Shown here: positions 1 to 9,084 of the stretch, in pieces | Position numbering within the stretch: the first letter of the stretch is position 1 | Layout of the letters: each line of letters opens with the position of its first letter | Assembly (NCBI RefSeq): GCF_001613245.1 | Contig: NZ_BDBZ01000035.1 | Location: 186,001 to 250,000 of the forward strand | Direction: 5' to 3' | DNA length: 64,000 nucleotides | Source of the DNA: Nocardia speluncae NBRC 108251 | GTDB taxonomy: Bacteria; Actinomycetota; Actinomycetes; Mycobacteriales; Mycobacteriaceae | Translations under genes and position numbers: made by a program | The notes under the pieces: model-generated | Told to the model about the DNA's origin: nothing | What the model saw: only the letters and a program-made list of their open reading frames with translations | The model's database searches: none

Positions 1-23
1 TCCAGCTGAAAGATGAGTATCCA

Positions 24-854
24 ATGGGAAATCTGGCCGAAAAAGTAGCAATCGTCTCGGGCTCGGGCCGCGGTATCGGCCGGTCGATCGCGCAGAAACT
101 CGCGGCCGAAGGCGCGTCCGTGGTCGTCAACGACCTCGACGCCGAACCCGCGGCCGAAACCGTCGCGACGATCCGGGCGGCCGGCGGGCAGGCGGTCGCG
201 TGTCCGGGCAACGTCACCGACGACGATTTCGCGCAACGTTTCGTCGGCACCGCGGTGGATTCCTTCGGCGGTCTCGACATCATCGTCAACAACGCCGGCT
301 ACACCTGGGATTCGGTGATCCAGAAGATGGCCGACGAGCAGTGGGACGCCATCCTCGACGTCCATCTCAAGGCGCCGTTCCGGATTCTGCGGGCAGCGCA
401 GCCGGTGATCTCGGCGGCGGTGAAGACGGCGCGTGCGGCCGGGGCGCCCGTGCCGTGCCGCAAGGTGGTGAACATTTCATCGATCGCCGGCCTCGGTGGT
501 AACGCCGGGCAGGCGAACTATGCCGCGGCGAAGGCCGGGATCACCGGCCTGAGCAAGACCCTCGCGAAGGAATGGGGACGCTACAACGTCACGGTCAATT
601 CGGTGGCTTTCGGCCTGATCCTGACCAGGCTCACCGAAGCACCGGCGGGTGGCGACAGTGCGATCAAGGTGGCGGGCCGCGAAATCCGGGTGGGCGTCAA
701 TCCCGAACTGCTGTCCACCCTGGAACAGGGTATCCCGCTCGGACGCGCCGGTACCCCGGACGAGGCCGCCGGTGCCGTGTATCTGCTGTGCACACCCGAA
801 TCGGACTACGTCAGCGGGCAGACTCTGGTCTGCGGCGGCGGATTCCTGTCCTGA
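24..854 (+). CDS. SDR-family NAD(P)-dependent oxidoreductase (FabG-like)
   Basis: A 276-residue short-chain dehydrogenase/reductase, expected to oxidise a hydroxyl or reduce a keto group with NAD(P)H in the cytoplasm. The Rossmann glycine motif GSGRGIG is at residues 13-19, NNAG at about 89-92, and the catalytic Ser near 152 with YAAAK (Tyr166, Lys170). The length is slightly above the usual 250 because of an insertion before the catalytic Ser. It is followed after 29 bases by an acyl-CoA dehydrogenase and then an acyl-CoA ligase, so a 3-hydroxyacyl-CoA dehydrogenase step in a beta-oxidation-like pathway is likely. The true substrate cannot be read from the sequence. The ribosome site before the ATG is weak, and the operon may begin upstream of the window. 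Confidence 0.85.
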   Translation: MGNLAEKVAIVSGSGRGIGRSIAQKLAAEGASVVVNDLDAEPAAETVATIRAAGGQAVACPGNVTDDDFAQRFVGTAVDSFGGLDIIVNNAGYTWDSVIQKMADEQWDAILDVHLKAPFRILRAAQPVISAAVKTARAAGAPVPCRKVVNISSIAGLGGNAGQANYAAAKAGITGLSKTLAKEWGRYNVTVNSVAFGLILTRLTEAPAGGDSAIKVAGREIRVGVNPELLSTLEQGIPLGRAGTPDEAAGAVYLLCTPESDYVSGQTLVCGGGFLS

Positions 855-883
855 ACCAGCGGACGATATCGACCGGAGGGATC

Positions 884-2029
884 ATGAACACTTATCGCTC
901 ACCGTGGATGACCGAGGATCTGGACGCGCTGCGGGATCTGGCCCGGTCATTCTGTGCGAAGGAGATCGCACCGCATCAAGCACGCTGGCGTGACCAGAAG
1001 CATATCGACCGGGAAGTATGGACCGAAGCCGGGGCCGCGGGCCTGCTGTGCCTGTCCATACCGGAGGAATACGGCGGCGGTGGCGGGACATACGCCCACG
1101 AGGCGGTGCTCCTGGAGGAGCAGGGCAGGGTCGGGGATACCGCGTGGGGGATCGCCGTCCACAGCGTCGTCGTCGCGCACTACCTGCTCGCCTACGGTAC
1201 CGAGGACCAGAAACGGACGTGGCTGCCACGAATGGCCACCGGTGCCGCCGTCGGCGCGATTGCCATGACCGAGCCGGGAGCAGGCTCCGACCTCCAGGGC
1301 ATCCGTACCCGCGCGGTCCGCGACGGCTCGGAATACGTGGTCGACGGTGCGAAAACGTTCATCACGAACGCGACGCATGCCGATTTCGTCATCGTGGTTG
1401 CCCGTACGGACCCGGCGGCGGGCTCGCGTGGTATCTCACTGGTGCTGGTCGAAACCGATCGCGCCGGCTTCCGGCGGGGCCGCATCCTCGACAAGATCGG
1501 TCAGCGCGGGCAGGACGCCTCGGAGCTTTTCTTCGACGGTGTACGGGTTCCCGCAGCCAATCTGCTCGGCGGCGCCGAAGGTCGTGGTTTCGCCCAGCTG
1601 ATGGGCCAGCTGCCGAAGGAACGTCTCACCATCGCGGTCACCGCGGCGGTCGCGATCGAAACTGCCTTCGATCTCACCGTGCTGTACACGAAGGACCGCA
1701 GTGCCTTCGGCCAGCGGGTGTTCGACTTCCAGCACAGCCGGTTCACGTTGGCCGAAGCCGCCACCGAGGCCCGCATCGTGCGCTGTTTCGTCGACGACTG
1801 CCTGCTCCGGCTGCTACGTGGCGAACTCGACGGGCCGACCGCGGCCATGGCCAAATGGTGGACCACCGAGCGGGCGATGCACATCATCGATCGCTGCCTG
1901 CAACTACACGGCGGATACGGCTACATGGCCGAATACCCGATTTCGCACCTCTGGGTCGATCAGCGAGTACAGCAGATCTACGGGGGCACCAACCAAATCA
2001 TGAAAGAAATCATCTCCCGATCCCTCTAA
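884..2029 (+). CDS. Acyl-CoA dehydrogenase
   Basis: A 381-residue FAD-dependent acyl-CoA dehydrogenase, introducing an alpha-beta double bond into an acyl-CoA thioester. The frame is open further upstream, but the ATG at 884 follows a clear GGAGG site (875-879) and gives normal family length. Family signatures are present: AMTEPGAGSDL in the middle domain and IYGGTNQIMKE at the C-terminus. The usual IYEGT glutamate is Gly here, as in long-chain or isovaleryl-type enzymes where the base sits on another helix. It lies between an SDR and an acyl-CoA ligase in the same direction, which fits a dedicated degradation operon. Confidence 0.88.
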   Translation: MNTYRSPWMTEDLDALRDLARSFCAKEIAPHQARWRDQKHIDREVWTEAGAAGLLCLSIPEEYGGGGGTYAHEAVLLEEQGRVGDTAWGIAVHSVVVAHYLLAYGTEDQKRTWLPRMATGAAVGAIAMTEPGAGSDLQGIRTRAVRDGSEYVVDGAKTFITNATHADFVIVVARTDPAAGSRGISLVLVETDRAGFRRGRILDKIGQRGQDASELFFDGVRVPAANLLGGAEGRGFAQLMGQLPKERLTIAVTAAVAIETAFDLTVLYTKDRSAFGQRVFDFQHSRFTLAEAATEARIVRCFVDDCLLRLLRGELDGPTAAMAKWWTTERAMHIIDRCLQLHGGYGYMAEYPISHLWVDQRVQQIYGGTNQIMKEIISRSL

Positions 2030-2057
2030 ACCGCGGCATACACACAGGAGTTCGCCG

Positions 2058-3605
2058 ATGTACCTGACCCAGCTTCTGCATCAGGCTTTGCAGACCGACC
2101 CCGACCGGGTCTTCACTATCGACGGCGAGCGGACGCGGACCGTCGCCGAATCCGCCGGCCGGATCGCCCGGCTGGCCGGCGCCCTCGCCGGACTCGGCGT
2201 CGTATCCGGCGACCGGGTCGCGATGCTGAGCCTCAACTCCGACCGCTACGTCGAATACCTCTTCGGCGTTTCCTGGGCCGACGCGGTGATCACCCCGATC
2301 AACAACCGGTGGAGCGATACCGAGATCGCCTACGCGCTGGCCGAATCGGAAACCTGCGTGCTCCTGGTCGACGGCGCATTCAGCACCCGGGTGGACGGTA
2401 TCCGGGAACGGTATCGCGGGCTGGATCACATCGTGTACTGCGGAGACGACATCTGCCCGGAAACGATGATCGGCTACGAGCAGCTGATCATCGAATCCGG
2501 GCCCGCCGAGGATGCCCGCCGGGGTGGTCAGGATCTGCTCGGGCTCTTCTACACCGGCGGCACCACCGGTTCCCCGAAAGGGGTGATGCTCAGCCACAAC
2601 AGTGTGCTGGTCAATGCGCTCGGTTGTTTCACCACGGGAGATTGGCTGACGCAACACGGCCGGATGCTCCACGTCGCCCCCATGTTCCATCTCGCGGATC
2701 TGTTCCTGCTCATCAGCGGCGCACTGGCCGGCCACAGCCATGTCACGCTGCCGGGTTTCACCCCCGGCGGGGTGGCGGCCGCGATCGAGCAGCACCGGAT
2801 AACCGATGTCCTGCTGGTACCCAGCATGCTCCAGCAGATCGTCGACCAACCCGATATCGCCGGCTTCGACCTGTCGTCGGTCCGGCATATGCTCTACGGC
2901 ACGTCGCCGATTTCGGAGAGCTTGCTCGAGCGCACCCGGAACCTGTTTCCCCGGGCCGCCCTCGCGCAGGCCTACGGGATGACCGAACTTGCCCCCGTGG
3001 CGACCATCCTGCGGCCCGCGGACCACGAGGATCCGTCGCTGCGCCGTTCGGCGGGCCGGCCGGCGCCACACGCCGAGGTCCGTATCGTCGACGAGGACGA
3101 TGCCGAGGTGCCGCGGGGCGTGGTGGGGGAGATCGTGGCACGTGGCGACCATGTGATGCTCGGCTACTGGCAGCGGCCCGAGGATACGGCGACCGCGTTG
3201 CGCGGTGGCTGGATGCATACCGGCGATGCGGGATACATGGACCAGCGCGGATACGTCTTCGTGGTCGACCGGATCAAGGACATGATCGTCAGCGGTGGCG
3301 AGAACGTGTACTCCGCGGAGGTGGAGAACGTGCTCGGCCGGCATCCGGCGGTCGCGTCCTGCGCGGTGATCGCGGTCCCCGACGAGCGCTGGGGTGAGCG
3401 GGTACACGCTGTCGTCGTCCGCCGCCCCGGACAGCAGGTGACGGCAGATGAGCTCGAGAAGTTCTGCCGCGAACACATCGCCGCCTACAAAGTGCCCCGC
3501 AGTGTGGATTTCGTGGCGGCCCTGCCGCTTTCCGGTGCGGGAAAGATACTGAAGCGTGAACTACGCAAGGCTTACTGGTCCGAGAGCAGCCGGCAAGTAG
3601 GTTGA
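2058..3605 (+). CDS. AMP-dependent acyl-CoA synthetase/ligase
   Basis: A 515-residue member of the ANL (acyl/aryl-CoA synthetase) superfamily, which adenylates a carboxylic acid and transfers it to CoA. The phosphate-binding motif YTGGTTGSPKGV is near residues 168-179, YGMTE near 310 and the hinge/ATP motif GYWQRPE...GWMHTGDAG near 370-400; the C-terminal lysine region GAGKILKRELR is intact. An AGGAG site 8 bases before the ATG supports the start. It would supply the acyl-CoA used by the neighbouring dehydrogenases. Chain length or aromatic preference cannot be decided from sequence. Confidence 0.88.
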   Translation: MYLTQLLHQALQTDPDRVFTIDGERTRTVAESAGRIARLAGALAGLGVVSGDRVAMLSLNSDRYVEYLFGVSWADAVITPINNRWSDTEIAYALAESETCVLLVDGAFSTRVDGIRERYRGLDHIVYCGDDICPETMIGYEQLIIESGPAEDARRGGQDLLGLFYTGGTTGSPKGVMLSHNSVLVNALGCFTTGDWLTQHGRMLHVAPMFHLADLFLLISGALAGHSHVTLPGFTPGGVAAAIEQHRITDVLLVPSMLQQIVDQPDIAGFDLSSVRHMLYGTSPISESLLERTRNLFPRAALAQAYGMTELAPVATILRPADHEDPSLRRSAGRPAPHAEVRIVDEDDAEVPRGVVGEIVARGDHVMLGYWQRPEDTATALRGGWMHTGDAGYMDQRGYVFVVDRIKDMIVSGGENVYSAEVENVLGRHPAVASCAVIAVPDERWGERVHAVVVRRPGQQVTADELEKFCREHIAAYKVPRSVDFVAALPLSGAGKILKRELRKAYWSESSRQVG

Positions 3606-3610
3606 TACGG

Positions 3611-4819
3611 GTGACCACTGGATCGGTACCCGATGCCCCGCCGCGGGGGACCCGGCCCCGCAATCGCCGGGATCTCATCATCGCGGCGGCGGTCGACCTG
3701 TTCCACCGGTACGGATACGAGCAGGTGTCGATGGGGGAGGTCGCGAAGGCCGTCAATGTCAGCCCGTCCGCGCTGTACCGGCATTTCGCGGGGAAACCGG
3801 AACTGCTCATCGCGGCTGTCGTCAGCGAGATGACGCCGTTCCGGCAGATCTTCGCCTCGGTGCTGAGCGCATCGCCCCGCATCGGCCCGGATGAACTTGC
3901 CGGACAGGTCGCCGGTGTGGCCTCCGAGGTGAGCCGATTGGGGACGCTGTGGCGGCAGGAAGCACGCAGCCTGCCCGCCGACTCCTACGCGGTACTGCGG
4001 TCGGAGATCCGATCCACACTCGACCAGTTCACTGCCCTCATCCGAGCGCAGCGGCCGGAACTGTCCGAGCCCGACGCCCTGCTCTTGGCCGAGAGCACCT
4101 GTTCGGCGCTGTGCGCGACTTCCCATCGCAGCCGGGACCTGTCCCGGAGCGAATTCGAGCACGTGCTGCGCGATATCGCCGGCGCCATACTGAACGCCGA
4201 ACCGGTGGCTGCCGGTGCACCGACCACCCGGCGCGCCGCGTACCTGCCGGTCACCCGCCGGGAGCGGCTGCTTGCCGCCGCCGCCGCGCTCTTCGCCGAA
4301 CGCGGCTACCTATCGGTCAGCATGGAGGAGATCGGTTCGCGGGCCGGTATCACCGGGCCCACCGTCTACTACCATTTCGGTTCCAAACAGGAGCTACTGG
4401 CCGCCACCATGGAACGTGGTGCCGAATGGCTGTGGCGCGACCTCTACCGGGCGCTGGACGGAACCGACGAATCCGTGCGTGGCGCCGAGCTACTCGAAAC
4501 CTATGTGGCGTTCATCGCCCGGAACAGCGAGTACGCCGCGATCCTCGGCACCGAGACGCGGCATCTCGACGGCTCGAGCCGCGACCGGCTCCAGCAGAGT
4601 CATCGCGATTTCGTGGGTGAGTGGATCGAACTGATCTGTGTCCAGAATCCGGCTGTGGGCGCGGCCGAGGTGAAGATCCGGCTCGAAGCCGTGCTCACCT
4701 TCGCCAGCGATATCTCGCGTACGCAATACCTGAGCCACCGTCCGGGCGTATTCGAAACCATCGAGCAGATCGGGCGTTCGGTGCTGTTCCCGGAGCGGCC
4801 GGTCGTGACGAACGGGTGA
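3611..4819 (+). CDS. TetR-family regulator with two tandem TetR units
   Basis: About 402 residues, twice the family's usual length. There are two complete N-terminal helix-turn-helix regions: one near residues 20-65 (ending SPSALYRHFAGKPELL) and one near 220-265 (ending TGPTVYYHFGSKQELL), each followed by a helical ligand domain. Tandem TetR proteins of this kind occur in actinomycetes beside acyl-CoA genes, where acyl-CoA thioesters are the usual effectors. It directly follows the acyl-CoA ligase, so it probably represses this operon in response to an acyl-CoA. The start is uncertain: a TTG at 3602 overlaps the ligase stop and a GTG at 3611 is better spaced from a weak AGTAGG. Confidence 0.8.
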   Translation: MTTGSVPDAPPRGTRPRNRRDLIIAAAVDLFHRYGYEQVSMGEVAKAVNVSPSALYRHFAGKPELLIAAVVSEMTPFRQIFASVLSASPRIGPDELAGQVAGVASEVSRLGTLWRQEARSLPADSYAVLRSEIRSTLDQFTALIRAQRPELSEPDALLLAESTCSALCATSHRSRDLSRSEFEHVLRDIAGAILNAEPVAAGAPTTRRAAYLPVTRRERLLAAAAALFAERGYLSVSMEEIGSRAGITGPTVYYHFGSKQELLAATMERGAEWLWRDLYRALDGTDESVRGAELLETYVAFIARNSEYAAILGTETRHLDGSSRDRLQQSHRDFVGEWIELICVQNPAVGAAEVKIRLEAVLTFASDISRTQYLSHRPGVFETIEQIGRSVLFPERPVVTNG

Positions 4820-4840
4820 GTGCTCGTGCCGGCAACGGTC

Positions 4841-4900
4841 CGCGCCGGCGAATTCGACACTCACCCGTTCCCCGGCGCGATACTCCGGTTCGGTGAGCAC
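4841..4900. repeat. 60-base duplicated piece of the ceramidase gene (copy A)
   Basis: These 60 bases are identical to 6539-6604 inside the ceramidase gene, except that the ceramidase copy has 6 extra bases (ctccgg). On the minus strand it reads LTEPEYRAGERVSVEFAGA, matching LTEPEPEYRAGERVSVEFAGA in the enzyme. No ceramidase reading frame surrounds it, so it is a fragment. Its ends form an 8-base inverted repeat (4841-4848 with 4872-4879) and it lies between two convergent genes, so it could now act as a hairpin. Confidence 0.85.
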
Positions 4901-4942
4901 GTCACCGAGCCGCCGTGCGGCGCCGTCCACACCGCGGCGATG

Positions 4943-5395
4943 TCATGCCCGGGGCTGTACGGGAACGGTGAGTTCACCCGGGTTCTTATCGCTGGTCACC
5001 GATACGTTCCCCGGTCCGGAATCGATGAGGACACGCCCGTAACCGTGATCGGTAGGGAATCGTCCGCCCGGATCGGGCATCGACGAGACAGTTACCTCCT
5101 CCTGGCCGGCGGCTCCGGAATCGATATTGCGCCAGGTCACGTTCACTGTCACAGAGCAAGACGGGTCCGGGCGGTCCGCGGTGAAGGTGACAGCAACCCC
5201 GACACCTTCGACATTGGTCGGTAATGGAGTACGGGCCGCCTCGGTGTGCACGGTGCCGGCGCATTCCGGCGAGATGGTGTGGTGCGCGTCCGGGAAATTG
5301 GACTCGTAGTCCTGTCCCCACGCGGGCGCCGCCGCCGTCAGCAGGGTCGCCGCGGTGATCGCGCCGAGTACCAGCGGATGTAGGGCCTTTCGCAT
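4943..5395 (-). CDS. Secreted protein of unknown function
   Basis: A 150-residue protein with a typical Sec signal peptide (MRKALHPLVLGAITAATLL, cleavage expected after the AAPAWG region near residue 26). The mature part has two cysteines (near residues 45 and 82), probably one disulfide, and a beta-rich composition. I do not recognise the family. An ATG at 5395 preceded by GAAAGGAAT on the minus strand fixes the start. It lies downstream of another small secreted-protein gene in the same direction and runs tail to tail with the TetR gene. Confidence 0.7.
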   Translation of the reverse strand: MRKALHPLVLGAITAATLLTAAAPAWGQDYESNFPDAHHTISPECAGTVHTEAARTPLPTNVEGVGVAVTFTADRPDPSCSVTVNVTWRNIDSGAAGQEEVTVSSMPDPGGRFPTDHGYGRVLIDSGPGNVSVTSDKNPGELTVPVQPRA

Positions 5396-5571
5396 GGACG
5401 ATTCCTTTCGGAAGGGAGTCGATTCGGTCGCACGAGCTGACGTACTGTTCTCCTGGTTATACGGGGGTGGATGCGGCCCCGTTATCGCGATCGCGGTGCT
5501 CCGCATCGACCGATAAGGGCCACCGCCGGTGACCGCGTGCCGACCGTGTCGGAGCAGTGATCCGGTGTGGT

Positions 5572-6090
5572 TCAGGATGCGGGCTGCAGGGGGCCGATAT
5601 AGGTGCCCGGGTGGGTCGCACCGTCCTGGCGCTGCACGCTCACACCCGCCGGCCACGGTGCCTCGATCTGTGTGGTGGTATCCGGTGGGGTGACGACGAG
5701 AGTGGCCGGGACCCAGCCGTCCGGGCCGGCCGGCAAGTAGGTGAGCACACTGCTCACCGCGGAACCGGGCTCGACGACCACCGGTGCGAAGTCCACGTCC
5801 TGGCGGGGCAGTTGGTATACCGGGCCGAACGTGGGATCCTCCGGGCCCAGCAGGTCGACGCCCGGGAACCCCTGTACAGCGCAGGCCTGTGCGGAGGTAT
5901 TGGTCAGAACGACCTCCCTCCGGGCCTGGCCGGGGGAGTCGGACGGTCGCTCGCGGGTGGTCAGGTCCAGTGTCTGCGCGGTACACAGCGCCGGCGCGGC
6001 CGCACTGGTCGCCGCCGGGATCATCATCGCCGCCAGGGCTGCTATCGCGGCGCCGGCAGACCCGGCGACCCGCCACTTCGTCGAAGTCAT
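5572..6090 (-). CDS. Secreted DUF4232-like protein
   Basis: About 172 residues with a signal peptide (residues 1-28, ending SAAAPA) and a mature domain resembling DUF4232, an immunoglobulin-like fold common in actinobacterial exported proteins: a Cys early in the domain, VVLTNTSAQACAVQGFPGVDLL, then repeated beta strands. The frame runs on to 6156, but the ATG at 6090 has an AAAGGAACT site at good spacing and starts directly before the signal peptide. Its function is unknown. Confidence 0.7.
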   Translation of the reverse strand: MTSTKWRVAGSAGAAIAALAAMMIPAATSAAAPALCTAQTLDLTTRERPSDSPGQARREVVLTNTSAQACAVQGFPGVDLLGPEDPTFGPVYQLPRQDVDFAPVVVEPGSAVSSVLTYLPAGPDGWVPATLVVTPPDTTTQIEAPWPAGVSVQRQDGATHPGTYIGPLQPAS

Positions 6091-6244
6091 AGTTCCTTTC
6101 GGATTACGTAGCATCACCAGTCCATTCGAACAGATATATCGACCGAATGGGCGCATACAGCTGGAGATGCCGACGGCGGCCCGTATCGCCTGAGCGAAAC
6201 CGGGTGAGTGCGGGGCAAGCTCGCACTCACACCGTGCGGGATCG

Positions 6245-8221
6245 TCAGGTGTCGTGATGCGCGTCGTGGATCCGGAACTCGGGTGAGGTTCCGCTGATGG
6301 GGACAGGGTCGCTGCCGGGTTTCACGGCGTCACCGAAGTATCGGATCCGGTAGCTACCGGATGCCGCGTCGGCGGGGCTGTGCCAGCCGATGGTGATTCG
6401 CGAACTCTGGGCCGGACCGGGCGTCCATTCGAAGGTGGTCTCCCAGTCGCCGTCGTCCGCGATCGTGCGCCAGCGCGCGCCGTCGTACCGCTGCACCATG
6501 AGATAGGTGCTGCCGCGGTGCAGGTCGTGGTTGGGGTGCGCGCCGGCGAATTCGACACTCACCCGTTCCCCGGCGCGATACTCCGGCTCCGGTTCGGTGA
6601 GCACATCGCCGAAGTTCTGCCCCACCGGTGGGAAGTCCGGTGGCGGATCGGTTTTCGCGGATTGCCACAGCTGCGACAGGTCGGGGGCCGCGGTGGTGGC
6701 GGGTACGGTGCTCTCGTCGTGCAGCGCGGTCGCGAGTTGTGCCGCGACCTGCTGTAGGGCCGGCAGCTGCCACCGGCCGAACAGGGTGCTTGCGCCTTCG
6801 TAACGTTGTGCGGCGTACTCCTCGGGTGTCGTGACGTAATGGAAATAGGCGTTGCTGTATCCGGCGATCAGGACATTTGCCAGTTCGACCCCGAGAGCGG
6901 CCGCGACCGTGCGCCGCAACCGCAGGCCGGCGGCGATCGTCACCTCGCCCGGAATGCCGAGAAGATACAGCTCGGCCACGCGGATGAGTTGTACCGGGAC
7001 GATCTCCTGGACGTAGGGCTTGGACCGGTTGAGCAGTCCGCCCGGAGCGACGATCGCCTTGGGTGCCTGCGCATCCCGCAGGGCGGGCGCGAACAGGTAC
7101 GCCGACCGTGACAGGAAATCCCAGCCCGGATTACGGCCTTCGTGGAAGGTTTTCCACTGCGTCGGCCCGTCGTATTCCGCACCGGCGAAGGCGGCTGCGC
7201 CCCCGGCCGGCCGGCCGGTGCGGTGCTCGCAACCGTCGCCGGTGAACTCCTCGGCCACCGTGACCGAGGAAAGGTCGATATGGAGGAAGCGGTAATCGAT
7301 ACTGCCCGCCATCCGCGGCATATAGCCGGCGGCGAGTTTCGCCGCGGCCTCGTATTGACGCAGGCCGAGCAGCCGGGTGTTCTCGCATTCGTCGCCGGTG
7401 GGCCCGTGCCCGGGGCTGCCGTCCAGGTTGGGCGACATATCGCCGCTGTTGGTCTGCGCGAAGGCCGCGACGAAATCGGGGTCGGGGTCCACCAGATAGT
7501 TCACGCCCTCGACCACGCGCTCCCAGTGATAGGCCGCGTACCCCTTGTTATCGCCGCTGATCAGCGTGTTCCGGTTGGTCATCGACGTGCCGTGCGTGGC
7601 GAACCAGTTCACCGCGCCCACCGGTTCACCGTCGCGATCGATGCGCAGCAGGGTCGTCTGCGGGTCGATGGCTTCCGGGAAGAAATCCTTGTCCTCTTCC
7701 GGATTCAGGTCGAACGCGGCACGCGAGCGATTGACGCTGGCCTCGTGCAACTCGCCGTGAATCAGGCGCAAGGTGGCCGGCGCGATATCAACGTGTGCCC
7801 GCTCGACCGCCTCGGTGATGCCGTCGACGATCGCCGCGAAGGTCCGGGGCCGGAACCCGCCCGAACGGTTGTACAACCGGTGATGCGAATAGCCACCGGG
7901 CCCGCAATGGGTGTGGGTGGCGGTGATCATTACGTTGGACTCGGTGTAGGTGTCGCCGAAACGTTGCGCCAGCCGGCGCAGCACCTCCTGGGTGATGCTG
8001 GAGAAGATCAGTGGCAGCTCTGTCACGACCAGCAGTACCCGCCGCTCGACGAGCGGGTCCACGAAGACGAAAGCGCGGGCGCGGAGCCGGAGATGGATCC
8101 CGGCGGTTTTCTGATCGGCTCTGCCGTAGCCGAGCATGGCGGCCTCGGCCGGTTCACCAGTGATGTCGGCAATGGCACGCCCGACCAGATGGCGGTCGGT
8201 CGAATAGGTCGTTTCCGGCAT
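6245..8221 (-). CDS. Neutral/alkaline ceramidase
   Basis: A 658-residue neutral ceramidase, an amidase that splits ceramide into sphingosine and fatty acid. Family marks include the N-terminal GYGRADQKTAGIHLRLRARAFVF, the zinc-site region TATHTHCGPGGYSHH (about residues 100-114), and NSGDMSPNLDG. The length agrees with bacterial ceramidases. The C-terminal 150 residues form the immunoglobulin-like domain, which contains the segment copied at 4841-4900. No signal peptide is visible at the chosen ATG, unusual for a family that is normally exported. A role in attacking host or environmental sphingolipid is possible but inferred. Confidence 0.88.
   Translation of the reverse strand: MPETTYSTDRHLVGRAIADITGEPAEAAMLGYGRADQKTAGIHLRLRARAFVFVDPLVERRVLLVVTELPLIFSSITQEVLRRLAQRFGDTYTESNVMITATHTHCGPGGYSHHRLYNRSGGFRPRTFAAIVDGITEAVERAHVDIAPATLRLIHGELHEASVNRSRAAFDLNPEEDKDFFPEAIDPQTTLLRIDRDGEPVGAVNWFATHGTSMTNRNTLISGDNKGYAAYHWERVVEGVNYLVDPDPDFVAAFAQTNSGDMSPNLDGSPGHGPTGDECENTRLLGLRQYEAAAKLAAGYMPRMAGSIDYRFLHIDLSSVTVAEEFTGDGCEHRTGRPAGGAAAFAGAEYDGPTQWKTFHEGRNPGWDFLSRSAYLFAPALRDAQAPKAIVAPGGLLNRSKPYVQEIVPVQLIRVAELYLLGIPGEVTIAAGLRLRRTVAAALGVELANVLIAGYSNAYFHYVTTPEEYAAQRYEGASTLFGRWQLPALQQVAAQLATALHDESTVPATTAAPDLSQLWQSAKTDPPPDFPPVGQNFGDVLTEPEPEYRAGERVSVEFAGAHPNHDLHRGSTYLMVQRYDGARWRTIADDGDWETTFEWTPGPAQSSRITIGWHSPADAASGSYRIRYFGDAVKPGSDPVPISGTSPEFRIHDAHHDT
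6539..6604. repeat. Ceramidase segment duplicated at 4841-4900 (copy B)
   Basis: The source copy of the 60-base duplication, inside the C-terminal domain of the ceramidase gene. It differs from copy A only by 6 extra bases that add one Pro-Glu pair, so the reading frame is the same in both copies. Confidence 0.85.
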
Positions 8222-8409
8222 CTACCTCTACTTCTGCCGTGTGGGATCCGGGACGCGGCAGCGGCCCGGATCTGTGCACAGACAAACTAGCAAGGACGGA
8301 GCCGGGATTGCCTTGCGCTACCGATGGGTTCGCCGTTCGGGTACTTTCCGGGGCCGCGTTACGGGTGGTACGAACCGGAAGTGCGGCGGCCCCTGCTGAC
8401 CGCGACGAA

Positions 8410-8985
8410 TTACCGCAGCCGCGCGCCCTGTCCGGCCCGGGCGAAGCCGAGCTCCAGCCGCACCGGCAGTGTGCCGACGTCCAGGGCCCGGCGCAGTCGT
8501 GCGACTGCTTCGTCGTGAATCCGGTCGCGCAGCCGGGGGATATCGGCGCCGGGTTCGGCGGTGACCACCAAGTGGAGTTCGGGGGTCGCGCGGGGGCCCG
8601 ACAGCCACGCGTCCGCCGCGCGCACGTCACCGTAGGACTCGATATCGGCGGCCACCGCGGTGGCCGCCGTGCGCGACGACAACTCCGTCCGTCCGGCAGA
8701 CCCGTCGGCCGCGATCTGCCACGACACCGGTCTCGGCATCCGGAAGAGTTGCGCCACCAGCCACCGCAGGCAGAGCAGGCCCAGCACGGTGGCGCCGGTG
8801 ATCACGAGCCAGAACACCCAGTCCGGTGGCGCCGCCGTCCCCGGAACGAGCAGCGTCTGCGCGTCCACCCAGCCCAGCCGGCCGGAGTAGGCGGCGAGTG
8901 CGAGTGCGCCGGCGGTCAGGAGCGCGACCCCGAGCAGCGCGAGCAGTATCCGATTCAGTCTCGCCGGGCGGTTCGCGTATGTCAT
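8410..8985 (-). CDS. amaP: Alkaline-shock membrane anchor protein AmaP-like
   Basis: A 191-residue protein with two membrane segments (about residues 12-34 and 56-78) followed by a soluble alpha/beta domain, the layout of AmaP, which anchors Asp23 at the membrane in Firmicutes. It is the last gene of a minus-strand operon that holds Asp23/Gls24 paralogues, a DUF6286-like protein and an ECF sigma factor. The expected role is tethering the Asp23-type proteins to the cytoplasmic face of the envelope. The assignment rests on topology plus context. Confidence 0.75.
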   Translation of the reverse strand: MTYANRPARLNRILLALLGVALLTAGALALAAYSGRLGWVDAQTLLVPGTAAPPDWVFWLVITGATVLGLLCLRWLVAQLFRMPRPVSWQIAADGSAGRTELSSRTAATAVAADIESYGDVRAADAWLSGPRATPELHLVVTAEPGADIPRLRDRIHDEAVARLRRALDVGTLPVRLELGFARAGQGARLR

Positions 8986-9084
8986 CCGAACTCTCCCTCC
9001 ACCATCGGTAGTCGAAAGCTCAGGCCCGCGAGGCCCGGCGTCCTCGGTTCGCTCCGGACTCTCGCGGTATTCGCGGGCAACCGG

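Noticed and set aside
2010..3476. A 488-codon minus-strand frame
   Set aside because: It is antisense to the acyl-CoA ligase, whose motifs are intact.
7142..8290. A 382-codon plus-strand frame
   Set aside because: It is antisense to the ceramidase and has no family resemblance.
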